Of a stretch of DNA of 64,000 nt, positions 1-8,951 are shown piece after piece. The DNA lies in contig NZ_JNZO01000021.1 in assembly GCF_000717595.1 (NCBI RefSeq), positions 122,076 through 186,075 on the forward strand. The letters run 5' to 3'. The notes under the pieces were generated by a model. It made no database searches. It was not told the DNA's origin and saw only the letters and a list, made by a program, of their open reading frames with translations. The DNA is from Streptomyces flavochromogenes (GTDB taxonomy: Bacteria > Actinomycetota > Actinomycetes > Streptomycetales > Streptomycetaceae). Made by a program: the position numbers and the translations under genes. How positions within the stretch are numbered: position 1 is the first letter of the stretch; each line of letters begins with the position of its first letter.

Positions 1-134
1 ACGCCGGTGAAGGCGAAGGGGTAGAAGAGCAGCACCACGTTCTTCTCGCCGCGGAAGTCGGAGAGCCGGACGGTGCGCCCGTGGTTGTCCTTGAGCGCGA
101 AATCCGGGGCCTCGGTGCCGACCTCGATCGCCAT
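1..134 (-). CDS. Peroxiredoxin, N-terminal part (runs off the window)
   Basis: The gene begins with ATG at 134 and is cut by the left edge, leaving 44 residues. It starts [20 protein letters not shown] and continues to FYPFAFTG, the thioredoxin-fold beginning of AhpE/Bcp-type peroxiredoxins, which reduce hydroperoxides in the cytoplasm. In this family the peroxidatic cysteine follows the FYP(F/L)AFT motif by a few residues, so it should lie just outside the window and cannot be checked here. The gene lies downstream of, and on the same strand as, the DUF3052 gene. Confidence 0.85.
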   Translation of the reverse strand, partial: MAIEVGTEAPDFALKDNHGRTVRLSDFRGEKNVVLLFYPFAFTG

Positions 135-265
135 CGCGTACGCATCCCTTCGGCGGGGCCCTGACCTTGGGCCGAATCGGTGAACCCCACCCTACGGCCT
201 GTCCGCGCGAGCCCCCGCGAGGCCCGGCGAGGCCCGGCGGCCCCGGCGGGCCCGCGCGCACGAAA

Positions 266-291
266 GCCCCCGCCGGCGGACCGGCGGGGGC
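266..291 (-). terminator. Hairpin terminator after the DUF3052 gene
   Basis: A perfect 11-bp stem (GCCCCCGCCGG pairing with CCGGCGGGGGC) with a 4-nt loop sits 17 bp past the DUF3052 stop codon. It has no strong T run, as is usual in Streptomyces. It separates this gene from the peroxiredoxin gene downstream. Confidence 0.7.
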
Positions 292-308
292 CTCTCGCAG
301 CGTGGTGG

Positions 309-731
309 TCAGCGCTTGGGGGCGGTCAGGCGGGTGCCCGTCCAGTCCTTGGCGACGCTGATGCTCTTGGTCTGGGAGAGACCAGCTGTCTGCGCGGCAT
401 CGTTGATGTCGCTCGGCTCGATGTAGCCGTCGCGGCCGGTCTTCGGCGTCAGCAGCCAGATGGTGCCGCCGTCCTCCAGAAGACCGATGGCGTCCACCAG
501 GGCGTCGGTGAGATCGCCGTCCTCGTCGCGGAACCAGAGCACGACGGCGTCAGCGACGTCGTCGTAGTCCTCGTCCACGAGTTCGGCCCCGATGATGGAC
601 TCGATGCCTTCACGGAGATCGTGGTCGACGTCGTCGTCGTAGCCGATCTCCTGGACCACCTGTCCGGGCTCGAACCCCAGCCTGACGGCCGGGTTGGTCC
701 GCTCCTCCGCGTGGTCCGCGGTCGCGCTCAC
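309..731 (-). CDS. DUF3052 family protein
   Basis: A 140-residue acidic cytoplasmic protein. The GTG start at 731 is preceded by GGAGG at 6 bp; an in-frame ATG further upstream lies before this ribosome site and is less likely. The N-terminal part (NPAVRLGFEPGQVVQEIGYD) and a C-terminal segment with GTIWLLTPKTGRDGY and SVAKDW are typical of the actinobacterial DUF3052 family, whose function is not established. It is divergent from aceE across a 420-bp region, a pairing I recall from other Streptomyces. Confidence 0.88.
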   Translation of the reverse strand: MSATADHAEERTNPAVRLGFEPGQVVQEIGYDDDVDHDLREGIESIIGAELVDEDYDDVADAVVLWFRDEDGDLTDALVDAIGLLEDGGTIWLLTPKTGRDGYIEPSDINDAAQTAGLSQTKSISVAKDWTGTRLTAPKR

Positions 732-1151
732 GGCTTGCCTCCTGCTCATTCGGTAAATGCTTGGGCCGCGCGTATGCGCGCGGCGCTGGCCGTAGTCCAC
801 ACGTGCCGGGGTGGATCGCGCAAGTACCCGGCCGTGGAGACCGCCGAAACGGTGACGTTTGGGGCCGTCTCGCCGCAACTTCCGGCACCGCAGGGACCCC
901 GCTCCGTGATCAGGCACACATGATTCATCCCGGTTTAAGGACTTCTGAGGTTTCAGTCTGCCGAACGCCCGGACGAAACGCATGCGCGGGTTGAGCGTAA
1001 GGTTGCGATTTGACCGCACCCAGACACGTGGAGGACACCGCTGGGGGTTACCCCTCGGTAAATGTGACGTCTGGCGCACACGGGGTACACGATGGACACA
1101 TCCCGACCACTTCGTGGCCTCGTGGGCACCACCGAACAGCGAAGGAAGAGC
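732..1151. promoter_or_regulatory. 420-bp divergent region between DUF3052 and aceE
   Basis: No gene is supported here. It must hold promoters for both flanking genes. A short palindrome GGGGTTACCCC lies at 1044-1054, about 100 bp before the aceE start, and the sequence around 920-1020 is relatively A/T rich for the window. I could not assign -10/-35 boxes with confidence. Confidence 0.4.
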
Positions 1152-3884
1152 GTGGCTCCCGGATCCGATCGCAACCCGATCATCATTGGCGGCCTTCCCA
1201 GCCAGGTCCCGGATTTCGACCCGGAAGAGACCCAGGAATGGCTCGACTCCCTCGACGCGGCCGTGGACGAGCGGGGCCGTGAACGGGCCCGCTACCTCAT
1301 GCTCCGGCTGATCGAGCGGGCCCGCGAGAAGCGCGTGGCCGTGCCCGAGATGCGCAGCTCGGACTACGTCAACACGATCGCGACCAGGGACGAGCCCTTC
1401 TTCCCCGGCAACGAGGAGATCGAGCGCAAGGTCCTCAACGCCACCCGGTGGAACGCGGCCGTCATGGTCTCGCGCGCCCAGCGTCCGGGGATCGGCGTCG
1501 GCGGCCACATCGCGACCTTCGCCTCCTCGGCCTCGCTGTACGACGTCGGCTTCAACCACTTCTTCCGCGGCAAGGACGAGGGCGACGGCGGCGACCAGAT
1601 CTTCTTCCAGGGGCACGCGTCGCCCGGCATCTACGCCCGCGCGTACCTCCTGGACCGGCTGAACGACACGCAGCTCGACGGCTTCCGCCAGGAGAGGTCG
1701 AAGTTCCCGAACGGGCTCTCGTCGTACCCGCACCCGCGGCTGATGCCGGACTTCTGGGAGTTCCCCACGGTGTCGATGGGCCTCGGCCCGCTCGGCGCGA
1801 TCTACCAGGCCCGGATGAACCGGTACATGGAGGCGCGCGGGATCGCCGACACGTCCAAGTCGCACGTCTGGGCCTTCCTCGGCGACGGCGAGATGGACGA
1901 GGTCGAGTCGCTGGGCCAGCTGTCCATCGCCGCCCGTGAGGGCCTGGACAACCTCACGTTCGTCGTCAACTGCAACCTCCAGCGCCTCGACGGCCCGGTC
2001 CGCGGCAACGGCAAGATCATCCAGGAACTGGAGTCGATCTTCCGCGGCAACGGCTGGAACGTCATCAAGCTGATCTGGGACCGCTCCTGGGACCCGCTGC
2101 TCGCGCAGGACCGTGACGGCATCCTGGTCAACAAGCTGAACACCACCCCGGACGGCCAGTTCCAGACGTACGCCACGGAGACCGGCGGCTACATCCGCGA
2201 CCACTTCTTCGGCGACGACCACCGGCTGCGGGCGATGGTCGAGGGCATGAGCGACCAGCAGGTGCTGCACCTGGGCCGCGGCGGTCACGACCACAAGAAG
2301 ATCTACGCGGCCTACGCGGCGGCGAAGGCGCACGCCGGCCAGCCGACGGTGATCCTCGCCCAGACCGTCAAGGGCTGGACGCTGGGCCCGAACTTCGAGG
2401 GCCGCAACGCGACCCACCAGATGAAGAAGCTGACGGTCGACGACCTGAAGCGCTTCCGCGACCGGCTGCACATCCCGGTGACCGACCGGCAGTTGGAGGA
2501 CGGCCTGCCGCCGTACTACCACCCGGGCCGGGAGTCCGAGGAGATCCAGTACATGCACGACCGCCGCAAGGCGCTGGGCGGGTACGTCCCCACCCGGGTC
2601 GTGCGGGCGAAGCCGCTGGTCCTCCCCGACGACAAGACCTACGCGGCCGCCAAGAAGGGCTCCGGGCAGCAGTCGATCGCCACCACGATGGCCTTCGTCC
2701 GCATCCTGAAGGACCTCATGCGGGACAAGGAGATCGGCAAGCGCTTCGTGCTGATCGCCCCCGACGAGTACCGCACCTTCGGCATGGACGCGTTCTTCCC
2801 GAGCGCCAAGATCTACAACCCGCTGGGCCAGCAGTACGAGGCGGTGGACCGCGAACTCCTCCTCGCCTACAAGGAGTCGCCGACCGGCCAGATGCTGCAC
2901 GACGGCATCTCCGAGGCCGGCTGCACGGCCTCGCTGATCGCCGCCGGTTCGGCGTACGCCACGCACGGCGAGCCGCTGATCCCGGTGTACGTCTTCTACT
3001 CGATGTTCGGTTTCCAGCGGACCGGCGACCAGTTCTGGCAGATGGCCGACCAGCTGGCCCGCGGCTTCGTGCTCGGTGCCACCGCCGGCCGGACGACCCT
3101 GACCGGCGAGGGCCTCCAGCACGCGGACGGCCACTCCCACCTGCTGGCCTCGACCAACCCTGCCTGTATCGCCTACGACCCGGCGTACGGCTTCGAGATC
3201 GCGCACATCGTCAAGGACGGTCTGCGCCGCATGTACGGCTCCGAGGCCGAGGACGTCTTCTACTACCTGACCGTCTACAACGAGCCGATCCAGCACCCGG
3301 CCGAGCCGGCGGACGTGGACGTGGAGGGCATCCTCCAGGGCATCCACCGCTTCAAGCCCGCCGAGGCCGGCCTCATCCCGGCCCAGATCATGGCCTCCGG
3401 TGTCGCCGTGCCGTGGGCGCTCGAGGCTCAGCGGATCCTCGCCGAGGAGTGGAACGTCCGGGCCGACGTCTGGTCCGCGACCTCCTGGACCGAGCTGCGC
3501 CGCGAGGCCGTGGCCGTCGAGGAGCACAATCTGCTCCACCCGGACGAGGAGCAGCGCGTCCCGTACGTGACGCGCAAGCTCCAGGGCTCCGAGGGCCCGT
3601 TCGTGGCGGTCTCGGACTGGATGCGGGCCGTGCCGGACCAGATCTCCCGCTGGGTGCCGGGCACGTACGGCTCGCTGGGCGCGGACGGCTTCGGCTTCGC
3701 GGACACGCGGGGCGCGGCCCGTCGGTACTTCCACATCGACGCCCCGTCGATCGTGCTGGCCGTGCTGACCGAGCTGGCCCGCGAGGGCAAGATCGAGCGC
3801 TCGGCCCTGAAGCAGGCGGTGGACCGCTACCAGCTGCTCGACGTGGCGGCCGCCGACCCGGGCGCCGCGGGCGGCGACGCCTGA
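1152..3884 (+). CDS. aceE: Pyruvate dehydrogenase E1 component, homodimeric type
   Basis: Thiamine-diphosphate enzyme that decarboxylates pyruvate and acetylates the E2 lipoyl group, feeding acetyl-CoA to the TCA cycle and fatty-acid synthesis. At 910 residues it has the usual length of the single-chain (alpha2) E1. The ThDP motif is visible as [10 protein letters not shown] followed by NLTFVVNCN, and conserved blocks such as [20 protein letters not shown] and [19 protein letters not shown] are intact. The GTG start at 1152 has GGAAGAG just upstream and gives [20 protein letters not shown], matching the N-terminus I recall for Streptomyces AceE; an ATG at 1092 would add 20 unconserved residues. 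It appears monocistronic. Confidence 0.97.
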   Translation: MAPGSDRNPIIIGGLPSQVPDFDPEETQEWLDSLDAAVDERGRERARYLMLRLIERAREKRVAVPEMRSSDYVNTIATRDEPFFPGNEEIERKVLNATRWNAAVMVSRAQRPGIGVGGHIATFASSASLYDVGFNHFFRGKDEGDGGDQIFFQGHASPGIYARAYLLDRLNDTQLDGFRQERSKFPNGLSSYPHPRLMPDFWEFPTVSMGLGPLGAIYQARMNRYMEARGIADTSKSHVWAFLGDGEMDEVESLGQLSIAAREGLDNLTFVVNCNLQRLDGPVRGNGKIIQELESIFRGNGWNVIKLIWDRSWDPLLAQDRDGILVNKLNTTPDGQFQTYATETGGYIRDHFFGDDHRLRAMVEGMSDQQVLHLGRGGHDHKKIYAAYAAAKAHAGQPTVILAQTVKGWTLGPNFEGRNATHQMKKLTVDDLKRFRDRLHIPVTDRQLEDGLPPYYHPGRESEEIQYMHDRRKALGGYVPTRVVRAKPLVLPDDKTYAAAKKGSGQQSIATTMAFVRILKDLMRDKEIGKRFVLIAPDEYRTFGMDAFFPSAKIYNPLGQQYEAVDRELLLAYKESPTGQMLHDGISEAGCTASLIAAGSAYATHGEPLIPVYVFYSMFGFQRTGDQFWQMADQLARGFVLGATAGRTTLTGEGLQHADGHSHLLASTNPACIAYDPAYGFEIAHIVKDGLRRMYGSEAEDVFYYLTVYNEPIQHPAEPADVDVEGILQGIHRFKPAEAGLIPAQIMASGVAVPWALEAQRILAEEWNVRADVWSATSWTELRREAVAVEEHNLLHPDEEQRVPYVTRKLQGSEGPFVAVSDWMRAVPDQISRWVPGTYGSLGADGFGFADTRGAARRYFHIDAPSIVLAVLTELAREGKIERSALKQAVDRYQLLDVAAADPGAAGGDA

Positions 3885-3982
3885 TCCGGTAGCCCCGGGG
3901 GTCTCCGGTAGCACAGCGCACCTGGTGAGGGGCGGTGGGACCTCGGTCTCGCCGCCCTTCGGCGTTCTCTACGATTCCCCGC

Positions 3983-4750
3983 ATGAGGGATCGCTGGGAA
4001 GAACGCACACAGGCACCGCTGCTCGCGCTGGCCGTGGCGTTCGGCGTCGCCTACGCCGTGCCCATCGTGGCTCCCGGCGCCGCACCCTGGGTGCACCGGC
4101 TGTGCACCCACGTCGAGTGGGCGGTCTGGGCGGCCTTCGCGCTCGACTATCTGGTCCGGCTGGCCCTCGCCCCGGCCCGCTGGGCCTTCGTCCGCTCCCA
4201 CCCCCTCGATCTGCTCGCGGTCCTGCTGCCGATGGTGCAGCCGCTGCGGCTGCTGCGGGTCGTGTCCACTCTTCTCCTCGTGGGCCGGCGGGCCCGGATG
4301 GCCCCTCAGATAACGCTCACCACCTATGTGGCGGGCGCGGTCGTCGGGCTGATGATGTTCGGCTCGCTGGCCGTGCTGCACGTCGAGCGGGATGCCCCCA
4401 ACGGCAACATCAAGACGCTCGGGGACGCGGTCTGGTGGTCGTTCACCACGATGACCACGGTCGGGTACGGCGACCACGCCCCCACCACGGGTCTCGGCCG
4501 GGTCCTCGCGGTGGGCCTGATGCTCTCGGGCATCGCCCTGCTCGGTGTCGTCACCGCCAACATCGCGGCCTGGTTCATCTCCCGCTTCGACCGCGACGAC
4601 GCGGTGGAGCGCCGCCAGACCGAGCTGCTGGAGGCACTGACCCTGGAGGTCCGCGAGCTGCGCGCGGAGGTCGCCCGGCTGTCGGTACCGGCAGGGGCTC
4701 CCGGACCGGAGCCCCAGGACGTTCCCGCGCCTACCGCTCCCAGAGCTTGA
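3983..4750 (+). CDS. Voltage-gated-type potassium channel
   Basis: A 255-residue integral membrane protein with the K+ selectivity filter TMTTVGYGD preceded by the pore helix DAVWWSFT. Hydrophobic segments suggest four helices before the pore and one after it (GLMLSGIALLGVVTANIAAW). The helix containing QPLRLLRVVST is S4-like with few arginines, so voltage sensing may be weak. The C-terminus (QTELLEALTLEVRELRAEV) looks like a coiled coil for tetramer assembly. The ATG at 3983 is chosen because an upstream ATG adds a basic tail unlike the family. The last 20 bp overlap the convergent inhibitor gene. Confidence 0.9.
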   Translation: MRDRWEERTQAPLLALAVAFGVAYAVPIVAPGAAPWVHRLCTHVEWAVWAAFALDYLVRLALAPARWAFVRSHPLDLLAVLLPMVQPLRLLRVVSTLLLVGRRARMAPQITLTTYVAGAVVGLMMFGSLAVLHVERDAPNGNIKTLGDAVWWSFTTMTTVGYGDHAPTTGLGRVLAVGLMLSGIALLGVVTANIAAWFISRFDRDDAVERRQTELLEALTLEVRELRAEVARLSVPAGAPGPEPQDVPAPTAPRA

Positions 4751-5105
4751 ACGCTCTGACCTCGTAGGGCGTCTGCGGCACCCAGGTCCCCCGTCCCGGG
4801 TAGGTCTCGAACTCCCCCGTCTCCGCGCACTCGGCCGACTGGTAGGTCGTGACCGGCCGTCCCGTGCGGTTGGCGAGGGACTGGGCCGAGGTGCCCGGCG
4901 GCAGCGCGACACAGCTCTCGATGTCGGTCGTCGCCAGCTCGTGGCTCTGCGCCCTGCCCTTGAAGTCGGGCTTGGACCAGAGACAGAGCCGCCCCGGCCC
5001 GCAGGCCCCCAGAGCGGTCCCGGACGGCACGGCCGCTGCCGGGACCGCGAGGAGCGCGGTCAGGACGGCCGTGACGACCAGTGCGGTCTTCGTATACGCG
5101 TACAT
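4731..5105 (-). CDS. Secreted peptidase-inhibitor family I36-like protein
   Basis: A 124-residue exported protein. After MYAYTK comes a signal peptide with core ALVVTAVLTALLAVPAAA, then a small Cys-rich domain with GPGRLCLWSKPDFKGRAQ and a later CVALPPGTSAQSLANRTG, the pattern of actinobacterial I36 inhibitors, which adopt a crystallin-like fold. The ATG at 5105 has GGGGG nine bases upstream; a GTG at 5129 is possible but has no correctly spaced ribosome site. The 3' end overlaps the convergent potassium-channel gene by 20 bp. Its target protease is unknown. Confidence 0.8.
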   Translation of the reverse strand: MYAYTKTALVVTAVLTALLAVPAAAVPSGTALGACGPGRLCLWSKPDFKGRAQSHELATTDIESCVALPPGTSAQSLANRTGRPVTTYQSAECAETGEFETYPGRGTWVPQTPYEVRAFKLWER

Positions 5106-5174
5106 GCTGATGAACCCCCGTTTGGTCACTCTCCGTAATCAAAAGCATGGCGGAGGTCGCCCGGAGACGGAAGA

Positions 5175-5211
5175 GGGGCCGCCCCCGTTCACGCGAACGG
5201 GTGACGGCCCC
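5175..5211 (-). terminator. Hairpin terminator of the DHA2 exporter gene
   Basis: Two nested stems: an outer GGGGCCG/CGGCCCC and an inner CCGTTC/GAACGG with an ACGC loop. It lies 22 bp after the stop of the exporter gene and before the inhibitor gene. Confidence 0.7.
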
Positions 5212-5232
5212 CCTACGGGAACCCGACGGGCG

Positions 5233-6852
5233 TCAGATGTGACCGCCCATGCCGCCCGCCTCCGCGTTCTCGCCGCGCTTGGTGAGCGTGGCGACGAGCG
5301 CCGCGACGACGGCGACGACACCGGCGACGGTGAAGGCCAGACCCATGCCGTCGAGGAAGGTGTCGTGGATGACGCCGGTGATCCGCTGGAGGAGATCGGG
5401 GGTCATCCCGGGCGCCTGGGCCAGCTCCGGCGGAGCCATGCCGAACTCGGCGGCCTGCTCCAGCTGCGGGTTGACCGGGGCCGGGATGCCGGCCTCCTTC
5501 CAGTTGCCCTCGAAGGCCCCGGCGACCTTGGAGGACATCACGGCGCCGAGCACCGCCGTACCGAGCGCGCCGCCGACCTGCATGGCGGCCTGCTGGAGGC
5601 CGCCGGCCACACCGGAGAGCTCCAGGGGCGCGTTGCCGACGATGACCTCGGTGGCGCCGACCATGACCGGAGCGAGCCCGAGGCCGAGGAGGGCGAACCA
5701 GAGGGACATGACGAAGGTGCCGGTGCCGGCGGAGAGCGTGATCATGCCGAACATCGCGACGGCCGTGCAGACCATGCCGCCGACCAGCGGCACCCGCGGG
5801 CCGAACTTGGTGATCAGCGCGCCCGCGAGCGGCGAGGAGACGATCATCATCGCGGTCAGCGGCAGCAGGTGAAGACCGCTGTCGACCGGGCTGAGTCCCT
5901 TCACGCCCTGGAGGTAGAAGGTCACGAAGAACAGGCCGCCCATGAAGGCGAAGGCCATCAGGACCATCAGGACGACACCGGCCGAGAGCGGCACGGAGCG
6001 GAACATGGCCAGCGGGATGAGCGGCTCCTCGACCTTGGTCTCCCAGAAGGCGAAGACGGCGAAGAGGAGCACCGCGCCGAGCAGGCCGCCCCAGGTCTTG
6101 CCGCTCGACCAGCCCCAGGACTCGCCGGCCTTGATGAGGCTCCAGACGAGGGAGGCCATGGCGCCGGAGAGCAGCAGGATGCCGAGGACGTCGAAGGAGC
6201 GCGGCGCGTTCTCCGCGCGGTGGTCCTTGAGGATGACCAGGCCGAGGACGAGCGCGACGACGCCGACCGGCACGTTGATGAAGAAGACGGACTGCCAGCT
6301 GACGTGCTCGACGAGCAGGCCGCCGACGATCGGGCCGCCCGCGGTGGACGCGCCGATGACCATGCCCCAGATGCCGATGGCCATGTTCAGCTTCTCGGCG
6401 GGGAAGGTGGCGCGCAGCAGGCCGAGCGCGGCCGGCATCAGCAGGGCGCCGAAGAGGCCCTGGAGGATACGGAACGCGATCACGGCCCCGATGGAGTCGG
6501 AGAGGCCGATGGCGCCGGAGGCGAGGGCGAAGCCGGCGATGCCGATGAGGAAGGTCTGCCGGTGGCCGAAGCGGTCACCGAGCTTGCCGGCGGTGATCAG
6601 GGCGACGGCCAGCGCGAGCAGATAGCCGTTGGTGATCCACTGGACCTGGGCGAGGGAGGCGCCGAGGTCGGTCTTGATGGCGGGGTTGGCGATGGCGACG
6701 ATCGTGCCGTCGAGCGCGACCATCATCACGCCGACCGCGACTCCGAACAGCGTCAACCACGGATGGCCACGCAGTCCCTTCGCCGCCGGTGCGGGTTCCC
6801 GGGCGTCCCCCTGACCCTGCGGGGCCTTTTCCACGGTGATCTGACTAGTCAT
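5233..6852 (-). CDS. DHA2-family (EmrB/QacA) drug efflux transporter
   Basis: A 539-residue proton-coupled multidrug exporter with about 14 membrane helices. The family motifs are visible: VALDGTIVAIANPAI in helix 1, GKLGDRFGHRQTFLIG between helices 2 and 3, and GPIVGGLLVEHVSWQSVFFI at helix 5. The ATG at 6852 has no Shine-Dalgarno sequence; an in-frame TTG at 6882 is less likely, and a leaderless mRNA would fit. The start lies 13 bp from a perfect palindrome, AGTGAC-A-GTCACT, and the divergent neighbour is a TetR regulator, so TetR repression relieved by a substrate drug is the likely control. Confidence 0.93.
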   Translation of the reverse strand: MTSQITVEKAPQGQGDAREPAPAAKGLRGHPWLTLFGVAVGVMMVALDGTIVAIANPAIKTDLGASLAQVQWITNGYLLALAVALITAGKLGDRFGHRQTFLIGIAGFALASGAIGLSDSIGAVIAFRILQGLFGALLMPAALGLLRATFPAEKLNMAIGIWGMVIGASTAGGPIVGGLLVEHVSWQSVFFINVPVGVVALVLGLVILKDHRAENAPRSFDVLGILLLSGAMASLVWSLIKAGESWGWSSGKTWGGLLGAVLLFAVFAFWETKVEEPLIPLAMFRSVPLSAGVVLMVLMAFAFMGGLFFVTFYLQGVKGLSPVDSGLHLLPLTAMMIVSSPLAGALITKFGPRVPLVGGMVCTAVAMFGMITLSAGTGTFVMSLWFALLGLGLAPVMVGATEVIVGNAPLELSGVAGGLQQAAMQVGGALGTAVLGAVMSSKVAGAFEGNWKEAGIPAPVNPQLEQAAEFGMAPPELAQAPGMTPDLLQRITGVIHDTFLDGMGLAFTVAGVVAVVAALVATLTKRGENAEAGGMGGHI

Positions 6853-6864
6853 GCGAAGGAGGCT

Positions 6865-6877
6865 AGTGACAGTCACT
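6865..6877. promoter_or_regulatory. Palindromic operator between the exporter and tetR
   Basis: AGTGAC-A-GTCACT is a perfect inverted repeat 13 bp upstream of the exporter ATG. A further TGTCAC half-site occurs at 6911-6916 nearer tetR, and a TTGACA box at 6883-6888 could serve tetR transcription. Position and symmetry suit the operator of the adjacent TetR protein; binding is inferred. Confidence 0.65.
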
Positions 6878-6969
6878 GACAATTGACAAAGCGATTCAGG
6901 CGCCGGTAACTGTCACGTAGCTCACAGGTACGCTGAGCTGGACGAAAAGCGTGAGAAGAGGACCCTGAC

Positions 6970-7605
6970 GTGACCTTGCCCGGTCTGCGCGAGCGGAAGA
7001 AGCAACGTACGCGCGAGGCGCTGATCAAGGTGGCCCTCGAACTCTTCACCGCCCACGGCTACGAGCGGACGACCGTCGACGAGATCGTCGACACCGTCGA
7101 GGTCTCCCAGCGCACCTTCTTCCGCTACTTCTCCTCCAAGGAGGAGGTCGCCTTCGCCGTCCAGCAGATGGTGGAGGAGCGCTTCGTCGAGGCCCTCCGG
7201 CGACGGCCCCCCGGCGAGGGCCCCTTCGACGCGCTGCGCAACGCCGTGCTCTCCGGCTGGGACACCATCGGCGACGCCATCACCGAGGTCGTACCGCTGG
7301 ATCTGTATCTGCGCACCTTCCAGATGATCGAGTCGACGCCCGCGCTGCTCGCCGTCCATCTGCGGCGCTCCACCGAGATGGAGGAGACCCTCGCCCGGAT
7401 CATCGCCGAGCGGGAGGGCCTCGACGTCGACGCGGACCCGCGGCCGCGGATCGCGGTGGCGGCGTTCAGCGGTGTGATGCGCGTAACAGGGCAGATGTGG
7501 GGACGGGGCACGGACCAGAGCCTGGAGGCCATCCGCGCCCTCACCGAGCAATATCTGGACCATCTCGGAGCGGCCCTCGCACCCCGCTGGCGCGACCGGA
7601 CGTAG
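6970..7605 (+). CDS. TetR-family transcriptional regulator of the DHA2 exporter
   Basis: A 211-residue protein with an N-terminal TetR helix-turn-helix: TREALIKVALELFTAHGYER, then TTVDEIVDTVEVSQRTFFRYF and SSKEEV. The C-terminal ligand domain resembles that of actinobacterial regulators paired with efflux pumps. The GTG start at 6970 has GAGGA 7 bp upstream. Divergent from the DHA2 transporter with a palindrome between them, it probably represses both itself and the pump. Confidence 0.93.
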   Translation: MTLPGLRERKKQRTREALIKVALELFTAHGYERTTVDEIVDTVEVSQRTFFRYFSSKEEVAFAVQQMVEERFVEALRRRPPGEGPFDALRNAVLSGWDTIGDAITEVVPLDLYLRTFQMIESTPALLAVHLRRSTEMEETLARIIAEREGLDVDADPRPRIAVAAFSGVMRVTGQMWGRGTDQSLEAIRALTEQYLDHLGAALAPRWRDRT

Positions 7606-7662
7606 CCCTGCGGGGTCCGGGGCGGTCGGGTCGTTCACCGACGACCCGTAGGGTGGCGGCCC

Positions 7663-8877
7663 GTGACCCCCGTCGAAGCCGACTCCCCCACGCTCGTCGT
7701 CCTGCGCGCGCTGCTCGCGCTCGCCGTCGTGTTCGTGCTGCTCACGACCACGGGCTGGACGACGATCAAGCACCGTCCGGTGCCCGGTCCGTCCCGCGAG
7801 GCCTCGCTCGCCGCCTGGGCGCGCGACCGGATCGACCACCGGCCCCTGCCCGGACCGAACACCCCCGCCGGGGACATGGCCGCGTTCTTCGCCCGGCTCG
7901 GCCCCGCGCGCGCGGCCGGGCTCGCCGAACGGCATCCGCTCGTCGTCGGCAACCTCGACGGCGCTCCGGTCGCCCTGCGCTACCGCGCCAACCGGATCAC
8001 CCTCGGCCGCGCGCTCACCGTCGAACAGGACAGGATCCACGACACCCGGCTCTCCGCCCGGGGACGGCACGAGGCGCAGCGCCGCCTCGACCGCTTCGTC
8101 TCGCTGATGCGGCCCGGCCGGCAGATCCTCGCCTTCGACCCGACCGGTACGGGGCGGACGGCCGAGGTCCTCGGAGACCTGGCGCGGGCCCGGCACGTCT
8201 CGGTGATCGTGCCCGGCGTCGACACCAACCTCCTCACCTTCCAGAAGACCCACGGCCGGTACGCGGCTCCCGCGGGCATGGCCGAGTCCCTCTACCGCGC
8301 CGAGCGGCAGGCCTCCCCCGGCGCCCGGGTCGCCGTCATCGCCTGGGCCGACTACACGGCGCCCGCCGGGGTCGGCGTCGACGCCATGACCGGCCGCCTC
8401 GCCGAGGGAGGCGCCGCGCGGCTCGTCCGGCTGACCGAGGCGCTGCCCGGCGACGCGCGCGTGGCGCTGTTCTGCCACAGCTACGGCTCCGTGCTCTGCG
8501 GGGTCGCCGCGCCCCGGCTGCCTGCCCGGGTGACGGACCTGGCCGTGGCCGGAAGCCCCGGGATGCGGGTGGACCGGGCGACGGAACTCCGTACCCCCGC
8601 GCGCGTGTGGGCGATGCGGGACGCCGACGACTGGATCGCGGGCGTGCCGCACCTGGAGGTGGGCGGGGTCGGGCACGGAGCCGATCCGGTGGCCCCGGAG
8701 TTCGGCGCCCGGCTGCTCTCGGCGCGCGGCGCCATCGGCCACAGTGGCTATTTCGAGCCGGGCACCGAGAGCCTCGGCAACTTCGCCGCGATAGGCGTCG
8801 GATCCTACGGAGAGCTGGTCTGCGCACGTGCCGACAGCGCTTGCCACGGGGGAATATCCGGTACGGAAGGGCGCTGA
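7663..8877 (+). CDS. DUF1023-type alpha/beta hydrolase, membrane-anchored
   Basis: A 404-residue protein. Residues 13-30 form one hydrophobic segment (LRALLALAVVFVLLTTTG), so the hydrolase domain is probably outside the membrane. The core resembles actinobacterial DUF1023 (Abhydrolase_8): VVGNLDGAPVALRYRAN, VAVIAWADYTAPAGVGV, the nucleophile elbow FCHSYGSVLCG, and GHGADPVAPEFGARLL and GHSGYFEPG near the end. The elbow has Cys where G-x-S-x-G needs the first Gly. The paralogue at 12419-13489 shares the same change. The GTG at 7663 has only a weak GGTGG upstream. Substrate unknown. Confidence 0.82.
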   Translation: MTPVEADSPTLVVLRALLALAVVFVLLTTTGWTTIKHRPVPGPSREASLAAWARDRIDHRPLPGPNTPAGDMAAFFARLGPARAAGLAERHPLVVGNLDGAPVALRYRANRITLGRALTVEQDRIHDTRLSARGRHEAQRRLDRFVSLMRPGRQILAFDPTGTGRTAEVLGDLARARHVSVIVPGVDTNLLTFQKTHGRYAAPAGMAESLYRAERQASPGARVAVIAWADYTAPAGVGVDAMTGRLAEGGAARLVRLTEALPGDARVALFCHSYGSVLCGVAAPRLPARVTDLAVAGSPGMRVDRATELRTPARVWAMRDADDWIAGVPHLEVGGVGHGADPVAPEFGARLLSARGAIGHSGYFEPGTESLGNFAAIGVGSYGELVCARADSACHGGISGTEGR

Positions 8878-8951
8878 CGCGCGTAGATCACGTAATTTCG
8901 GGACCTTTCACGGGGGCGACGCGCGGGCACACGCCGCTTACGATGAGGCGT

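Noticed and set aside
309-3914. A 1201-codon open frame on the minus strand across aceE
   Set aside because: It is a GC-rich antisense shadow. Only its last part, from GTG 731, is a real gene (DUF3052); the rest lacks domain similarity and opposes a clear aceE.
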